Assembly: GCA_016793465.1 (NCBI GenBank)
Contig: JAEUJW010000090.1
Location: 62,001 to 126,000, forward strand
Origin: Myxococcales bacterium
GTDB taxonomy: Bacteria > Myxococcota > Polyangia > Nannocystales > Nannocystaceae
Direction: 5' to 3'
DNA length: 64,000 bases
Made by a program: the position numbers and the translations under genes. The notes beneath the pieces were generated by a model. It saw only the letters and a list, made by a program, of their open reading frames with translations. It was not told the DNA's origin and searched no databases. Shown piece after piece: positions 8,275-16,937 of the stretch (position 1 is the stretch's first letter; each line of letters begins with the position of its first letter).

Positions 8275-10974
8275 TCAGGCCGGGGCGGCCTCGGCGTTGG
8301 CGAGGCGCTCGTGCAGGCGGCGCAGGGCGTCGTGGGCGGCGCGCGGGCTCAGCTCGTCGGGGTGGAGGTCGCGCAGGTCGGCGAGGATCGCCGCGTGCAC
8401 GCGGGTGCCGGCGTCCTCGTCGACCGGCTGCGGCGCGCTGAACAGGTCGAGCTGCGGGACCGGGCCGCCGCGGTCGCTGGCCTCGAGGCGCCCGAGCAGC
8501 TTGTGGGCCCGCCGCAGCACCGAGGCCGGCAAGCCGGCGAGGCGCCCGACCTGGATGCCGTAGCTGCGCTCGGCGGCCCCGGCCTCGACGCGGTGGAGGA
8601 ACACGATGGTGCCGCGCTCCTCGTGCACGGCGACGTGCACGTTGCGCAGCCCGGCGAGCTTGTCGGCGAGGGCGGTGAGCTCGTGGTAGTGGGTGGCGAA
8701 CAGGGTGCGGCAGCCGACCTGGTCGTGGAGGAATTCGGTGATCGCCCAGGCCAGGGCGAGGCCGTCGAAGGTGGCGGTGCCGCGGCCGATCTCGTCGAGC
8801 AGGATCAACGAGCGCGACGTCGCCTGGCTGAGGATCGCCGCGGCCTCGCGCATCTCGACCATGAAGGTCGACTCGCCGCGCCCGAGGTCGTCGGCGGCGC
8901 CGACGCGGGTGAAGATGCGGTCGACGACGCCGACGCGCGCGCGCACGGCCGGCACGAAGGCCCCGGCGTGGGCGAGGATCACCGTCAGCGCGGCCATCCG
9001 CATGACCGTGCTCTTGCCGCCCATGTTGGGGCCGGTGACCAGGAGGAAGCGCGCGGCCAGGCCGCTGGCGCCGGCGTGGGCCCGCAGCGCGAGGTTGTTG
9101 GGCACGAACCGGCCGGGGCCCATCATGCGCTCGACCACCGGGTGGCGGCCCTCCTCGATCTCGAGCACGGGGTCCTCGGTGAGCTCGGGGCGCACGTGGC
9201 CGTGGGCCTCGGCGACCTCGGCGAGGCCGGCGAGCACGTCGAGCCGCGCGAGCGCCTCGCCGACCCGGCACAGGCGCTCGGCCGCGGCGCTGACGTGCTC
9301 GCGCAGGCCGAGGAACAGCGCCTGCTCGCGCTCGAGGGCGGCGGCCTGGGCCCCGAGCACCGCGGTCTCGTGCTCGGCGAGCTCGGGGGTGACGAAGCGC
9401 TCGGCGTTCGTCATGGTCTGCTTGCGGATGTAGTCCGCCGGCACGCGCCCGAGGTTCGACTTGGAGACCTCGATGTAGTAGCCGAACACGCGGTTGTGCT
9501 GGACCTTCAGGTTGGCGATGTTGGTCCGCTCGCGCTCGCGGGCCTCGATCGCGGCGAGGGCCTCGCGCCCGCCGTCGCGCAGGGCGTGCTGGCGGTCGAG
9601 CTCGGCGTCGGCGCCGGCCCGGATCACGCCGCCGTCGCGGGTGTGGATCGGCGGCTCGTCGATCAGCACGCGCACGAGCTCGGCGTGCACGTCGACGAGG
9701 AGGTCGACCTGGCCCTTGGCGTCGGCGGGGAGGTCGAGCAGGACGGGCACCCGCGGGGCGCCGGCCTCGGGCAGGCGCCGCCCGGCCAGCTCCTGCAACA
9801 AGGCGTGGACCGACGGCAAGGCCCCGAGCGAGCCGCGCAGGGCCCCGAGCTCGCGCGGGCTGGCGGTGCCGAGGCGGGCCCGCGCGGCCAGGCGGGCGAT
9901 GTCCCGCACGTGGCGCAGGCGGTCCTGCAGGTCGGCGCGCAGGCGCGGCTCGGCGACCAGGGCCTCGATGGCGTCGTGGCGCTCGCGGATGGCCCCGAGC
10001 TCGCGCAGCGGCGCGCCCAGCCAGTCGCGCAGCAGGCGGGCGCCCATGGCGGTGCGCGTGGCGTCGACGGCCCACAGCAGGCTGCCCTCGCGCTTGCCGT
10101 CGCGCAGGGTGCGGAACACCTCGAGGTTGCGCAGCGAGGTCTCGTCGAGGATGAGCCGCTCGCTCTGCTCGTAGCGGCGCAGGCGGTGGATGAGGAGGGT
10201 GTGCCCGGGCTGGGTCTCCTCGGCGTAGGCGAGCGCGAGCGCGGCGGCCTGGGCCTCGACGGGCTTCAGGGCCTCGCCGCCGCTCTCCTCGCGCAGGTGG
10301 TGCACGCGGGCGACGAGCGCGGCCGGCAGCAGGCGGGCGTCGCGGGCCTCGAGCCGCGGACAGGCGGGGCCCAGCGCCTCGCGCAGCCACGGCTGCAGGC
10401 CGGGCTCGCCGAGGATCTCCCGCGGACCGAGGCGCGACAGGGCGGCCCGCAGCCCCGGCCCGTCGGCGCAGCGCAGGGCCACGAACTCGCCGCACGAGAC
10501 GTCGAGCGCGGCGACCCCGAAGGCCCGCGCGTCGCCCTCCCCCGCCTCGGCGACCACGGCGACCAGGTAGTTGGGCTCCTCGCGGTGCAGGTGCTCCTCG
10601 TCGACCAGCACGCCCGGGGTCACGACCCGCACGACCTCGCGCCGCACGATCTTCGGGCCCTTGCGCAGGCGGGCCTGCTCGGGCGTCTCCATCTGCTCGC
10701 AGATCGCGACCTTGAAGCCGCGCTCGACCAGGGTGCGCAGGTAGCCGCCGATCGCGTGGTACGGCACGCCCGCCATCGGCACCGGGCACTCGACGCCCTT
10801 GTCGCGCGAGGTCACGGCGATGTCCAGCACCGGCCCGACGGTGGTCGCGTCGTCGAAGAACATCTCGTAGAAGTCGCCCATCCGGAACATCAAGATGGCG
10901 TCCGGATAGCCCTTCTTGATGTCGAGGAACTGACGCATGACCGGCGTGTCGGCCGAGGTGTGCGGAGCGTTCAC
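8275..10974 (-). CDS. mutS: DNA mismatch repair protein MutS
   Basis: MutS binds mismatched or looped DNA and starts repair with MutL. The 899-residue product has the mismatch-contacting motif F35-Y-E37 (GDFYEMFF), connector, lever and clamp domains, and the C-terminal ABC-type ATPase with Walker A GPNMGGKST near residue 650, Walker B region SLILLDEIGRGT and the FATHYHEL switch. Length and domain order are typical of MutS1. No mutL is nearby. A GC-rich hairpin (8238-8263) follows the stop codon but lacks a T-run. Only a half palindrome of the CCTGTCC family lies in this gene. Confidence 0.97.
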   Translation of the reverse strand: MNAPHTSADTPVMRQFLDIKKGYPDAILMFRMGDFYEMFFDDATTVGPVLDIAVTSRDKGVECPVPMAGVPYHAIGGYLRTLVERGFKVAICEQMETPEQARLRKGPKIVRREVVRVVTPGVLVDEEHLHREEPNYLVAVVAEAGEGDARAFGVAALDVSCGEFVALRCADGPGLRAALSRLGPREILGEPGLQPWLREALGPACPRLEARDARLLPAALVARVHHLREESGGEALKPVEAQAAALALAYAEETQPGHTLLIHRLRRYEQSERLILDETSLRNLEVFRTLRDGKREGSLLWAVDATRTAMGARLLRDWLGAPLRELGAIRERHDAIEALVAEPRLRADLQDRLRHVRDIARLAARARLGTASPRELGALRGSLGALPSVHALLQELAGRRLPEAGAPRVPVLLDLPADAKGQVDLLVDVHAELVRVLIDEPPIHTRDGGVIRAGADAELDRQHALRDGGREALAAIEARERERTNIANLKVQHNRVFGYYIEVSKSNLGRVPADYIRKQTMTNAERFVTPELAEHETAVLGAQAAALEREQALFLGLREHVSAAAERLCRVGEALARLDVLAGLAEVAEAHGHVRPELTEDPVLEIEEGRHPVVERMMGPGRFVPNNLALRAHAGASGLAARFLLVTGPNMGGKSTVMRMAALTVILAHAGAFVPAVRARVGVVDRIFTRVGAADDLGRGESTFMVEMREAAAILSQATSRSLILLDEIGRGTATFDGLALAWAITEFLHDQVGCRTLFATHYHELTALADKLAGLRNVHVAVHEERGTIVFLHRVEAGAAERSYGIQVGRLAGLPASVLRRAHKLLGRLEASDRGGPVPQLDLFSAPQPVDEDAGTRVHAAILADLRDLHPDELSPRAAHDALRRLHERLANAEAAPA

Positions 10975-11073
10975 GGGGCCGAGTTGTAGCGCAGGCGATG
11001 CTCACCCGCCGCTGGGGACGGCGGTGTTTTAATCGTAATGGTCCATACAATTATTACTCGGACGCAAAACGAA

Positions 11074-11103
11074 GAGGCGCGGCGCCTCGTGGCGCCGCGC
11101 CTC
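11074..11103 (-). terminator. Strong hairpin terminator after the SPOR gene
   Basis: A perfect 13-bp inverted repeat, GAGGCGCGGCGCC and its complement, is separated by a 4-nt loop and followed on the minus strand by TTCGTTTTG. It sits 23 bp after the stop of the SPOR gene and about 100 bp before the mutS start, so it separates the two units. Confidence 0.75.
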
Positions 11104-11126
11104 GCTGGGCCGGGGATGTCGGGCGC

Positions 11127-11945
11127 TCAGAGCGTCACGACGTAGGCGATCACGGACTCGTTCTTCTCGAACGCGGCCTTGGCGGAGATGGCGGCGTCCC
11201 ACGAGTCGAAGTGGCCCATGCGCACGCGGTGCCAGGTGCGGCCGTTGGCCTCGCCCGACTCGACGCGGACGTCGTGGCCGTTGCGGCGCAGGCGGTCGGC
11301 CAGCTTCTCGGCGTCCTCGGGGCTCGAGAAGGCCTTCATCTGCAAGGTGTAGGTCTTGGCCCTGGCGCTCGGGGCCGGGGCCGCGTCGCCCTTGACCGCG
11401 GTGAGCAGGCTGTCCTTGGGCTTCTCGACGATCGCCACCGCCGGCGGGTCCATCGGCTTGGCGGCGGGCTCGACGTGCTCGGGCTGCTTGGCGGCGACCG
11501 GGTCGGCGCCGGCGAGCGGCGGCATCAGCTTGGGGGCCGAGGCCATCGCCGGCTTCTGGCTCGGCGCGGGGATCGGCGGCAGCTTCCTGGTCGAGGCGCC
11601 CGGCTTCTTGCCCTTGGCCAGCGCGGCCTCCCGCTCGGCCCGCACGGCCTCCTCGTCGCGCGGCGGCGTCTCGGGGTCGCGGGTCGCCGGCAGGCCCTCG
11701 GTCGCCGGGTGCTGCAGGCCGTCCTTGAAGGCGTAGGCGTCGGCGACCACCGGTTCGTCGGCCAGCGCGCCCTGCTGGACCTGGGCGACGGCCGGCATCT
11801 CCTGCAGCTCGCCGCGCCGCCCGACCATCACGCCCATGGCGAAGACGAAGCAGCCGACCACGGAGAGGCCGAAAAACAGGAAGAAGATCTGACGGTTGTC
11901 GAGCGTGAACTCGACCTTGTCCTTGAGACTCGGGGTGACGGACAT
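11127..11945 (-). CDS. SPOR-domain membrane protein
   Basis: SPOR domains bind denuded septal peptidoglycan and mark cell-division proteins. The 272-residue product (ATG at 11945, MSVTPSLKDK) has a short cytoplasmic N-terminus, one transmembrane helix at about 16-40 (FFLFFGLSVVGCFVFAMGVM), a long Ala/Pro/Lys-rich periplasmic linker and a C-terminal SPOR domain (about 200-272) with YTLQMKAFSSPEDAEKLADR and HRVRMGHFDSWDAA. A start 17 codons upstream is possible but would put an arginine-rich leader before the helix. The layout resembles FtsN/DedD-like proteins; the exact role is not known. It is transcribed alone, with its own terminator. Confidence 0.88.
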   Translation of the reverse strand: MSVTPSLKDKVEFTLDNRQIFFLFFGLSVVGCFVFAMGVMVGRRGELQEMPAVAQVQQGALADEPVVADAYAFKDGLQHPATEGLPATRDPETPPRDEEAVRAEREAALAKGKKPGASTRKLPPIPAPSQKPAMASAPKLMPPLAGADPVAAKQPEHVEPAAKPMDPPAVAIVEKPKDSLLTAVKGDAAPAPSARAKTYTLQMKAFSSPEDAEKLADRLRRNGHDVRVESGEANGRTWHRVRMGHFDSWDAAISAKAAFEKNESVIAYVVTL

Positions 11946-12080
11946 GCGGGGGCTCCTCGGCCCCGCACGCATACAACCGCCTTCATGGGCGATCAAAAAA
12001 CCGGCGCTTCGTCAGCGCGCGCGCGAACACCGGGTCGCCCCGCCCGCGATCACGACACCTGTCCGCGGCAACCACGGCGA

Positions 12081-12110
12081 AGGGCCGCACGCCCGTCGGA
12101 GTGCGGCCCT
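12081..12110 (-). terminator. Hairpin downstream of a lipoprotein gene
   Basis: AGGGCCGCAC and GTGCGGCCCT form a 10-bp stem about 20 bp after the stop codon of the gene ending at 12131. There is no clear T-run, so termination is plausible but unproven. Confidence 0.5.
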
Positions 12111-12130
12111 CCTGCCGGGGAGAAAGCCGG

Positions 12131-13222
12131 TTACTTGACGTCGCCGGCCGGCGCCTTCTTGCCCTCGATGATCTTGCCGTTCTCGTCGTAGGTCACGTCG
12201 GACCCGCCGAGCACGTCGCCGACGTCGCCGCCGAAGGTGTGGTCGCCCTTCATGTTCGGCAGGCGCTCGCCGATCGCCGCCTCGGCGTTGCCGTCGATCA
12301 CCGCGATCATGACGATGCCGTGGACCTCCGTGAGGTCGAACGAGCGCACCTTCTCGTTCTTCTCGCCGATCCACTCGTGGTAGCGCAGCAGCACGGCCGC
12401 GGTCTTCGGGTCCTGCTTGACCTTGGCGGCCGGGTTGACGCCGAACCACTTCTTGAACGAGTTGTCGACCACGCCCGCGTAGTCCTTGTCCGGCCACTTC
12501 TCCTTGTTGAACGCGTAGACGATCTTCCACAGCGCCCCGTCCTTGAAGAAGTAGAACTTGCGGAGCTTGGTCCCTTCCTTGATCCAGACCATCTCCTCGT
12601 TGGAGTCGTCCGCGAACTCGTACTGGATCAGCGACACGCCCCACTTGTGCTTGGTGGAGCTGTTGAACTTGACCTGCCCCTTCTTCAGCTCGTTGAGCTC
12701 GGCCGTCTTCTCCTTGCGGAGGCGGTCCTGCTCCATGGGGTTCTTGGCCTCCTTCATCTGGTCGTCGTAGTACTTGGTCGTCGACTCGCTGAGCTTGGCG
12801 ATCACGGCGTCCGGCGCCATGCCCCACTCGAAGCCCTTGGTCAGCGAGGCGATGCCGAGGCTCGCCGACAGCTTCGGGTTGCTGTCGACCATCTCGCACA
12901 CGTTCTCGGTCTTCTTGGCCTTGCCCTTGCCGGTGGTCTTCTTCTTACAGACCTCCTTGACCTCGGGCCGCTTCTTCTTGTCGTCTTCCTTGGCGACCGC
13001 GTTGTCCATGTCGGTCTGCGCCGGAGCGGCGTCGCCCGTCGCCTCGGGGGTCGGCGCCGACGAGATCGCGGCGTCCTCGTTGGCCTCGCTGGCGCCCTTC
13101 TTCTTGGGCTCACTATCGGCCACCTCTTCTTCGGGCTTCTCGGTCTCCTCGCCCTTCTTCTTGCAACCCGCGTCCAGCGCGAGCATCAGCCCGAGCACCG
13201 TGGCGAACAATGGCTTGTACAT
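12131..13222 (-). CDS. Conserved-type lipoprotein of unknown function, Lys/Glu-rich
   Basis: A 363-residue protein with a lipoprotein signal peptide: the N-terminus MYKPLFATVLGLML is followed by the lipobox LDAGC with Cys19. After the anchor comes a charged, disordered stretch to about residue 115 (KKKGEETEKPEEE, KKRPEVKEVCKKK). A folded region then begins at SASLGIASLTKGFEWGM and contains many aromatic residues (GALWKIVYAFNKEKWPDKDY). Such lipoproteins with a calcium-free, lysine-rich linker are frequent in myxobacteria, and the family was not recognised. Base composition is somewhat less GC-extreme than its neighbours because of the Lys/Asn/Phe content. It is probably attached to the inner or outer membrane, facing the periplasm. 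Confidence 0.85.
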   Translation of the reverse strand: MYKPLFATVLGLMLALDAGCKKKGEETEKPEEEVADSEPKKKGASEANEDAAISSAPTPEATGDAAPAQTDMDNAVAKEDDKKKRPEVKEVCKKKTTGKGKAKKTENVCEMVDSNPKLSASLGIASLTKGFEWGMAPDAVIAKLSESTTKYYDDQMKEAKNPMEQDRLRKEKTAELNELKKGQVKFNSSTKHKWGVSLIQYEFADDSNEEMVWIKEGTKLRKFYFFKDGALWKIVYAFNKEKWPDKDYAGVVDNSFKKWFGVNPAAKVKQDPKTAAVLLRYHEWIGEKNEKVRSFDLTEVHGIVMIAVIDGNAEAAIGERLPNMKGDHTFGGDVGDVLGGSDVTYDENGKIIEGKKAPAGDVK

Positions 13223-13499
13223 TCGGCTTTCGCTCCTGCAGGGACGCTATCACAGCCCCACGCCCAGAGAAACCCGCCCCGCCTCGCCTCGCTTACACCT
13301 GCTCGTCGGGATTCGTTTGGGGTCGCGCGGCCCCGCGCGGGCGGCTCGAGCGCCCTGATTCTCGGGGGTTCGCGGGCTTCGGCGACGTCGCCAGGACGGG
13401 TCGTCGCGTCGGTGGGCGACGCGGTGCGGGTGACATCGTCGGCGGGCGACGGGGCGTCGACGCCGGCCCGTCACGCCGGTCCGACACGCCGGTCCGACA

Positions 13500-14096
13500 T
13501 CAGGATCCGTCGAAGGCGATCTCGAACGCGAGCGAGACCTGGCCGTCGCTGTTGTGGCGGAACACGCGGACCTTGCCGCGGCTCTTGAACAGCTCGAGCA
13601 TGGCCTGGCAGGCGCCGTGGAACACGCACACGAACCCGCGGCTGTGCAGCACCTCGGGCACGAGGTCGACGCTCTGCAGGCGCATTCCGCCGCGGGTGTC
13701 GGGCGACTCGACGGTCTCGATGGTGCCGCAGTTGCGGGTCGAGAGGGCCCAGGCGCGGGGGGCGGTCTGCAGCAGGCGGGCGGCGCCGGAGCGGCCGAGG
13801 CTGAAGTGGGCGAGCACGGTCAGCGGCTTCAACAGGCCGCTGTCGTAGCTGTCGCGCATGAGGTCGGTCCAGAACTCGTTGGCGGCGTCTTCGCCGAGCA
13901 CGGCGAGGATGGCGTCGCAGAGCTCGACGACGGCGGCGACGGGCAACCAGGACAGGCTGGCGGCCTCGCGGATGAGGGACAGGTGCTCGGGCGAGACGCG
14001 TTCGCGGATCTCGGCGCCCTTGCCCTCGGGGTAGGCACGCAGGCGCTTGAGGGCCAACCTCGAGTAGTGCGCCCGGATGGCGGGAGGTTCGTGCAT
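13500..14096 (-). CDS. DUF2378-like (TIGR02265) myxobacterial protein
   Basis: A 198-residue cytoplasmic protein starting at MHEPPAIRAHYSRLALKRL (ATG 14096). The helical N-terminal half, the FWTDLMRDSYDSGLLKPL segment and the later WALSTRNCGTIETVESPD stretch match the general pattern of the DUF2378/TIGR02265 family. That family is restricted mostly to myxobacteria, has unknown function and has been likened to heme-NO-binding folds. There is no signal peptide or membrane helix. It precedes a 277-bp gap and lies downstream of a lipoprotein gene in the same orientation, about 100 bp away. The family call was made from memory of the pattern and needs a profile search. Confidence 0.6.
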   Translation of the reverse strand: MHEPPAIRAHYSRLALKRLRAYPEGKGAEIRERVSPEHLSLIREAASLSWLPVAAVVELCDAILAVLGEDAANEFWTDLMRDSYDSGLLKPLTVLAHFSLGRSGAARLLQTAPRAWALSTRNCGTIETVESPDTRGGMRLQSVDLVPEVLHSRGFVCVFHGACQAMLELFKSRGKVRVFRHNSDGQVSLAFEIAFDGS

Positions 14097-14197
14097 GTGC
14101 GAGCGCCGGCATGATACTGCGTCCAGCGGGTGGTTCGCACCCCCGGAGGAGGGGATGTCGGGTCTGTCACACGATCGGCCGGCGGGCGGCCGCGGGC

Positions 14198-15850
14198 TCA
14201 TGGGGCGACTCCCGGGGAGGACGCGCCGAACGGGTGCGGGGACCAGGCGCGCGGGAGGTCGCAGGCGGCGGGATCGGCGACCACGCTGCGGCCGGCGTCC
14301 GCGAGGCTGACGTGGTTGGCGTAGGCGGCGATCAGCGTGGGGGATCCGCCGGACCAGGTGTAGAGGGTCAGGGGCTCGCCCGCGTTCTTCAGGCCGCCGT
14401 CGCCGATCGAGGCGTCGACGCGCAGGAGGGCGGTCCCGGGGGCGGGCGGCGGGTCGTCGCCGTGGTCGAGGTCGTAGCCGGCGGCGACGACCAGGACCCG
14501 CGCGCCCGGGGCGATCATGAAGGCCGGCAGCGGGTCGCCCGGGGGGTCGGCGGCCGCCTGCACCGCGGACCAGGGGCGATCGGCGAGGTAGAGGTCGGAC
14601 CAGGCGGCGGGCTGTCCGGCGCCGCGGGGGTCGGCGAGCTCGACGAACTCCTGGCGGGGCTCGGGGCCGAGGGGGTCGGCGAGGATCTCCGCCAGGCCGA
14701 GCGGCGGACGCGAGCCGGGCGCGTCGGGCCCGGCCCGGGCGGTGAAGTCGAGCGTGGCCGCGTTGCCGGCGAGGTCGGTGGCGATCAGCGTGCCCGGGAT
14801 CTCGTCGCCCTCCGCGACGTCCGCGAGGCGCACGCCGAGGCTCACCGCGCCGCCGCCGGTGACCGCGAGGTCGCGGGCCTGACCGACGCGCAGCTCGAGG
14901 GCGAGCGGCTCGGCGGCCACGAGGTCGGCGTACAGGCACGGGCCGCGGATCGCGAGGTCGGCGCGCGGGTCGGGCGCGGCCGTGTCGGCGACGGCGGCGG
15001 TGGTGAAGCGCATGGCGGCGGCGCCCGGGACCGCGGCCTGGCCGAGCAGGTCGCGCAGGCTGCCGCCGGCCAGCTCGTAGGTGGTGGCCGGGCGCAGCGG
15101 CGGGTCGGCGCGCCAGCGCAGGCACAGGCCGGGGACCCACGCGGGGCAGGCGGTCGGGTCGACCAGCGCGGCCTCGTGATCGCCGGCGACGAGGCGCAGC
15201 GCGGACGACGGCTCGGCGGCGACCGGGCGGGCGAAGGCGGTGTCGACGTGGGCGAGGTTCGGCGGGACGGCGCCGGCGTCCGGCGGCGGCGACACGAGCG
15301 CGGGCTCGGGGCCGGAGGAGCCCTCCCCCGCGGTCACGAGGTCGCGGCGCCAGGCGGCCGGCGCGTCGTCGGGTCCGACCAGGGCGGCGCCGCTGCGATC
15401 GCGGGCGAACACGACGAGGCTGTGGCGCGCGTGCGCGGTCAGGGCCCGGGCGGGCGTGACGCGCAGGCGCGAGGCCGGCGCGGTCGACGTGTCCTCGAGG
15501 ACATGTGTCACCGCGACGCCGGCTGGTGGGTCGCCGCTGATGAACCGCTTGAGGTCGGCGGCCGTGAGCGGGTCCTTCTGGCAGCGGCCGCGCTCGCAGG
15601 TCGCCTCGGGCTCGGCGCACCCGGGGGTGAGCGTGCAGCTGCCGGCGTCGAGCCAGGGGACCAGGGCGATCCGCAGGCTGTCGGGGTCGAGGGGCTCGGA
15701 GAACTCGAGCACGTGGGTCGCGCGCACGGGGACCTCGACGGAGCGGGCGGCCGACAGCGAGGCGCCGACGACGCGCGGGCCCTCGAGGTCGGCGGTCAGC
15801 TCGAGGTCGACGCAGGCGGCGAGGCAGAGCGGGAGGGGCGAGAGGCGCAT
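14198..15850 (-). CDS. Surface lipoprotein with Big_5-like repeats and lamin-tail-like domain
   Basis: A 550-residue protein whose N-terminus MRLSPLPLCLAAC ends in a short lipobox (LAAC, Cys13). Two Ig-like segments resembling Big_5 domains follow: one around HVLEFSEPLDPDSLRIAL and one around NLAHVDTAFARPVAAEPSSAL, each with the strand-rich LRVTPARALTAHARHSLVV-type pattern. The C-terminal 180 residues start at LAEILADPLGPEPRQEFVEL, typical of a lamin-tail domain (LTD). LTD proteins in bacteria are usually exported. A cysteine cluster (CTLTPGCAEPEATCERGRC) probably forms disulfides. The protein is likely exposed on the cell surface; ligand and role are unknown. Confidence 0.72.
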   Translation of the reverse strand: MRLSPLPLCLAACVDLELTADLEGPRVVGASLSAARSVEVPVRATHVLEFSEPLDPDSLRIALVPWLDAGSCTLTPGCAEPEATCERGRCQKDPLTAADLKRFISGDPPAGVAVTHVLEDTSTAPASRLRVTPARALTAHARHSLVVFARDRSGAALVGPDDAPAAWRRDLVTAGEGSSGPEPALVSPPPDAGAVPPNLAHVDTAFARPVAAEPSSALRLVAGDHEAALVDPTACPAWVPGLCLRWRADPPLRPATTYELAGGSLRDLLGQAAVPGAAAMRFTTAAVADTAAPDPRADLAIRGPCLYADLVAAEPLALELRVGQARDLAVTGGGAVSLGVRLADVAEGDEIPGTLIATDLAGNAATLDFTARAGPDAPGSRPPLGLAEILADPLGPEPRQEFVELADPRGAGQPAAWSDLYLADRPWSAVQAAADPPGDPLPAFMIAPGARVLVVAAGYDLDHGDDPPPAPGTALLRVDASIGDGGLKNAGEPLTLYTWSGGSPTLIAAYANHVSLADAGRSVVADPAACDLPRAWSPHPFGASSPGVAP

Positions 15851-15893
15851 GCCGGGAGGTCGGCCGCGGCGGGGCGATCGTTGCGCGCGCCCG

Positions 15894-16937
15894 TCATTTT
15901 TTTACCGCTCGACGACGGTACGGGGCGATGACCTGCGCGCCGAGGCGCTCCATCTCCGCGAGCTGGGGGCTGCACTGCAGCAGCAGCAGGTCGACGCCGG
16001 CGGCGGCGAATTCGGCGACGCGGTCCTGGACCCGGGCCGGGGTGCCGACCAGGCCCGCGCGCAGGCCGCGGTTGCTGACCGAGTAGTCGTGCAGGCTGAC
16101 CTGCTGCTCGAGGCGGGTGTGGGCGATCCACTCGCTGTAGTTGGCGTAGCCGGGCGAGCCGGGCGACACGTCGGTGATGCGGGCGAGCTCGGCCGCGGCC
16201 TCGGCCTCGCTGTCGCGCACGATCGCGTAGGCGGCCATGCCGTAGCGCAGGGGCGGGAGGCCGAGCGCCGCGCGACGGCGGCGCATGTCGGCGATTTTAA
16301 CTTCGACGCGCTCGGGCGGGTCGCCGTGCATCACGTAGGCGTCGCAGGTCCGGCTGATCAGCGCCTTGGCGGCCTCGGACTCGCCGCCGGCGTAGATCGT
16401 CGGGCGCGGGCGGCGGAGCGGCGGCGGGGCGACCACCAGGTCCTCGGCGCGGTAGTAGCGGCCCGCGTAATTGAACGCGTCGCCGCGCCAGGCGCCGTCG
16501 ACGACCTCGAGCCACTCGGCGGTGCGGGCGTAGCGGTCGTCGTGCTCGTCGAACTGCACGCCGTAGCGGCGGGCCTCGTCGGACCACCACGAGGACACGA
16601 CGTTGAGGGCGAGGCGGCCGCCGCTCAGCTGGTCGAGGCAGGCGGCCTGCTTGGCGAAGATCGCCGGGTTGTGGAAGGTCGGGCGCACCGCGACCATCAG
16701 CTCGAGGCGCTCGGTGACGGCGGCGACGGCGGAGGCGGTGGTCCAGGCGTCGAGCGAGGGCGCGTGCAGGCCCTTGATGTCGTTGAGGAACAGCTCGGCG
16801 ACGAGGGTGAGGTCGAAGCCGAGCTGCTCGCTGCGCCGGGCGAGCCGACCGACCTCGGCCCAGCTGGTGTCCATGCCCTCGTCGGCGACGTTGCGCAGCC
16901 AGCCGCCGAACATCGGGAACCAGTAGCCGAAGCGCAT
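15894..16937 (-). CDS. LLM-class (luciferase-like, SfnG/SsuD type) flavin-dependent monooxygenase
   Basis: A 347-residue F420/FMN-dependent monooxygenase-fold protein. It has MRFGYWFPMFGGWLRN at the start, the TERLELMVAVRPTFHNPAIFAKQ block, SGGRLALNVVSSWW, the EHDDRYARTAEWLEV segment and GRYYRAEDL. These match the family of alkanesulfonate and dimethylsulfone monooxygenases (SsuD, SfnG), which use reduced FMN to cleave C-S bonds. No flavin reductase or sulfonate transporter gene is adjacent. Its ATG overlaps the stop codon of the upstream ATP-grasp gene (TGATG), so the two are translationally coupled. The true substrate is therefore more likely something made or modified by that ligase. Sulfur scavenging is the alternative. 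Confidence 0.85.
   Translation of the reverse strand: MRFGYWFPMFGGWLRNVADEGMDTSWAEVGRLARRSEQLGFDLTLVAELFLNDIKGLHAPSLDAWTTASAVAAVTERLELMVAVRPTFHNPAIFAKQAACLDQLSGGRLALNVVSSWWSDEARRYGVQFDEHDDRYARTAEWLEVVDGAWRGDAFNYAGRYYRAEDLVVAPPPLRRPRPTIYAGGESEAAKALISRTCDAYVMHGDPPERVEVKIADMRRRRAALGLPPLRYGMAAYAIVRDSEAEAAAELARITDVSPGSPGYANYSEWIAHTRLEQQVSLHDYSVSNRGLRAGLVGTPARVQDRVAEFAAAGVDLLLLQCSPQLAEMERLGAQVIAPYRRRAVKK

Noticed and set aside
8233..10989. Open frame of over 900 codons opposite mutS
   Set aside because: Same explanation; MutS motifs are on the minus strand and the opposite translation is low complexity.
13223..13499. Possible gene in the gap between the Lys-rich lipoprotein and the DUF2378-like gene
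   Set aside because: Frames there translate to Arg/Ala/Thr-rich low complexity without start context.
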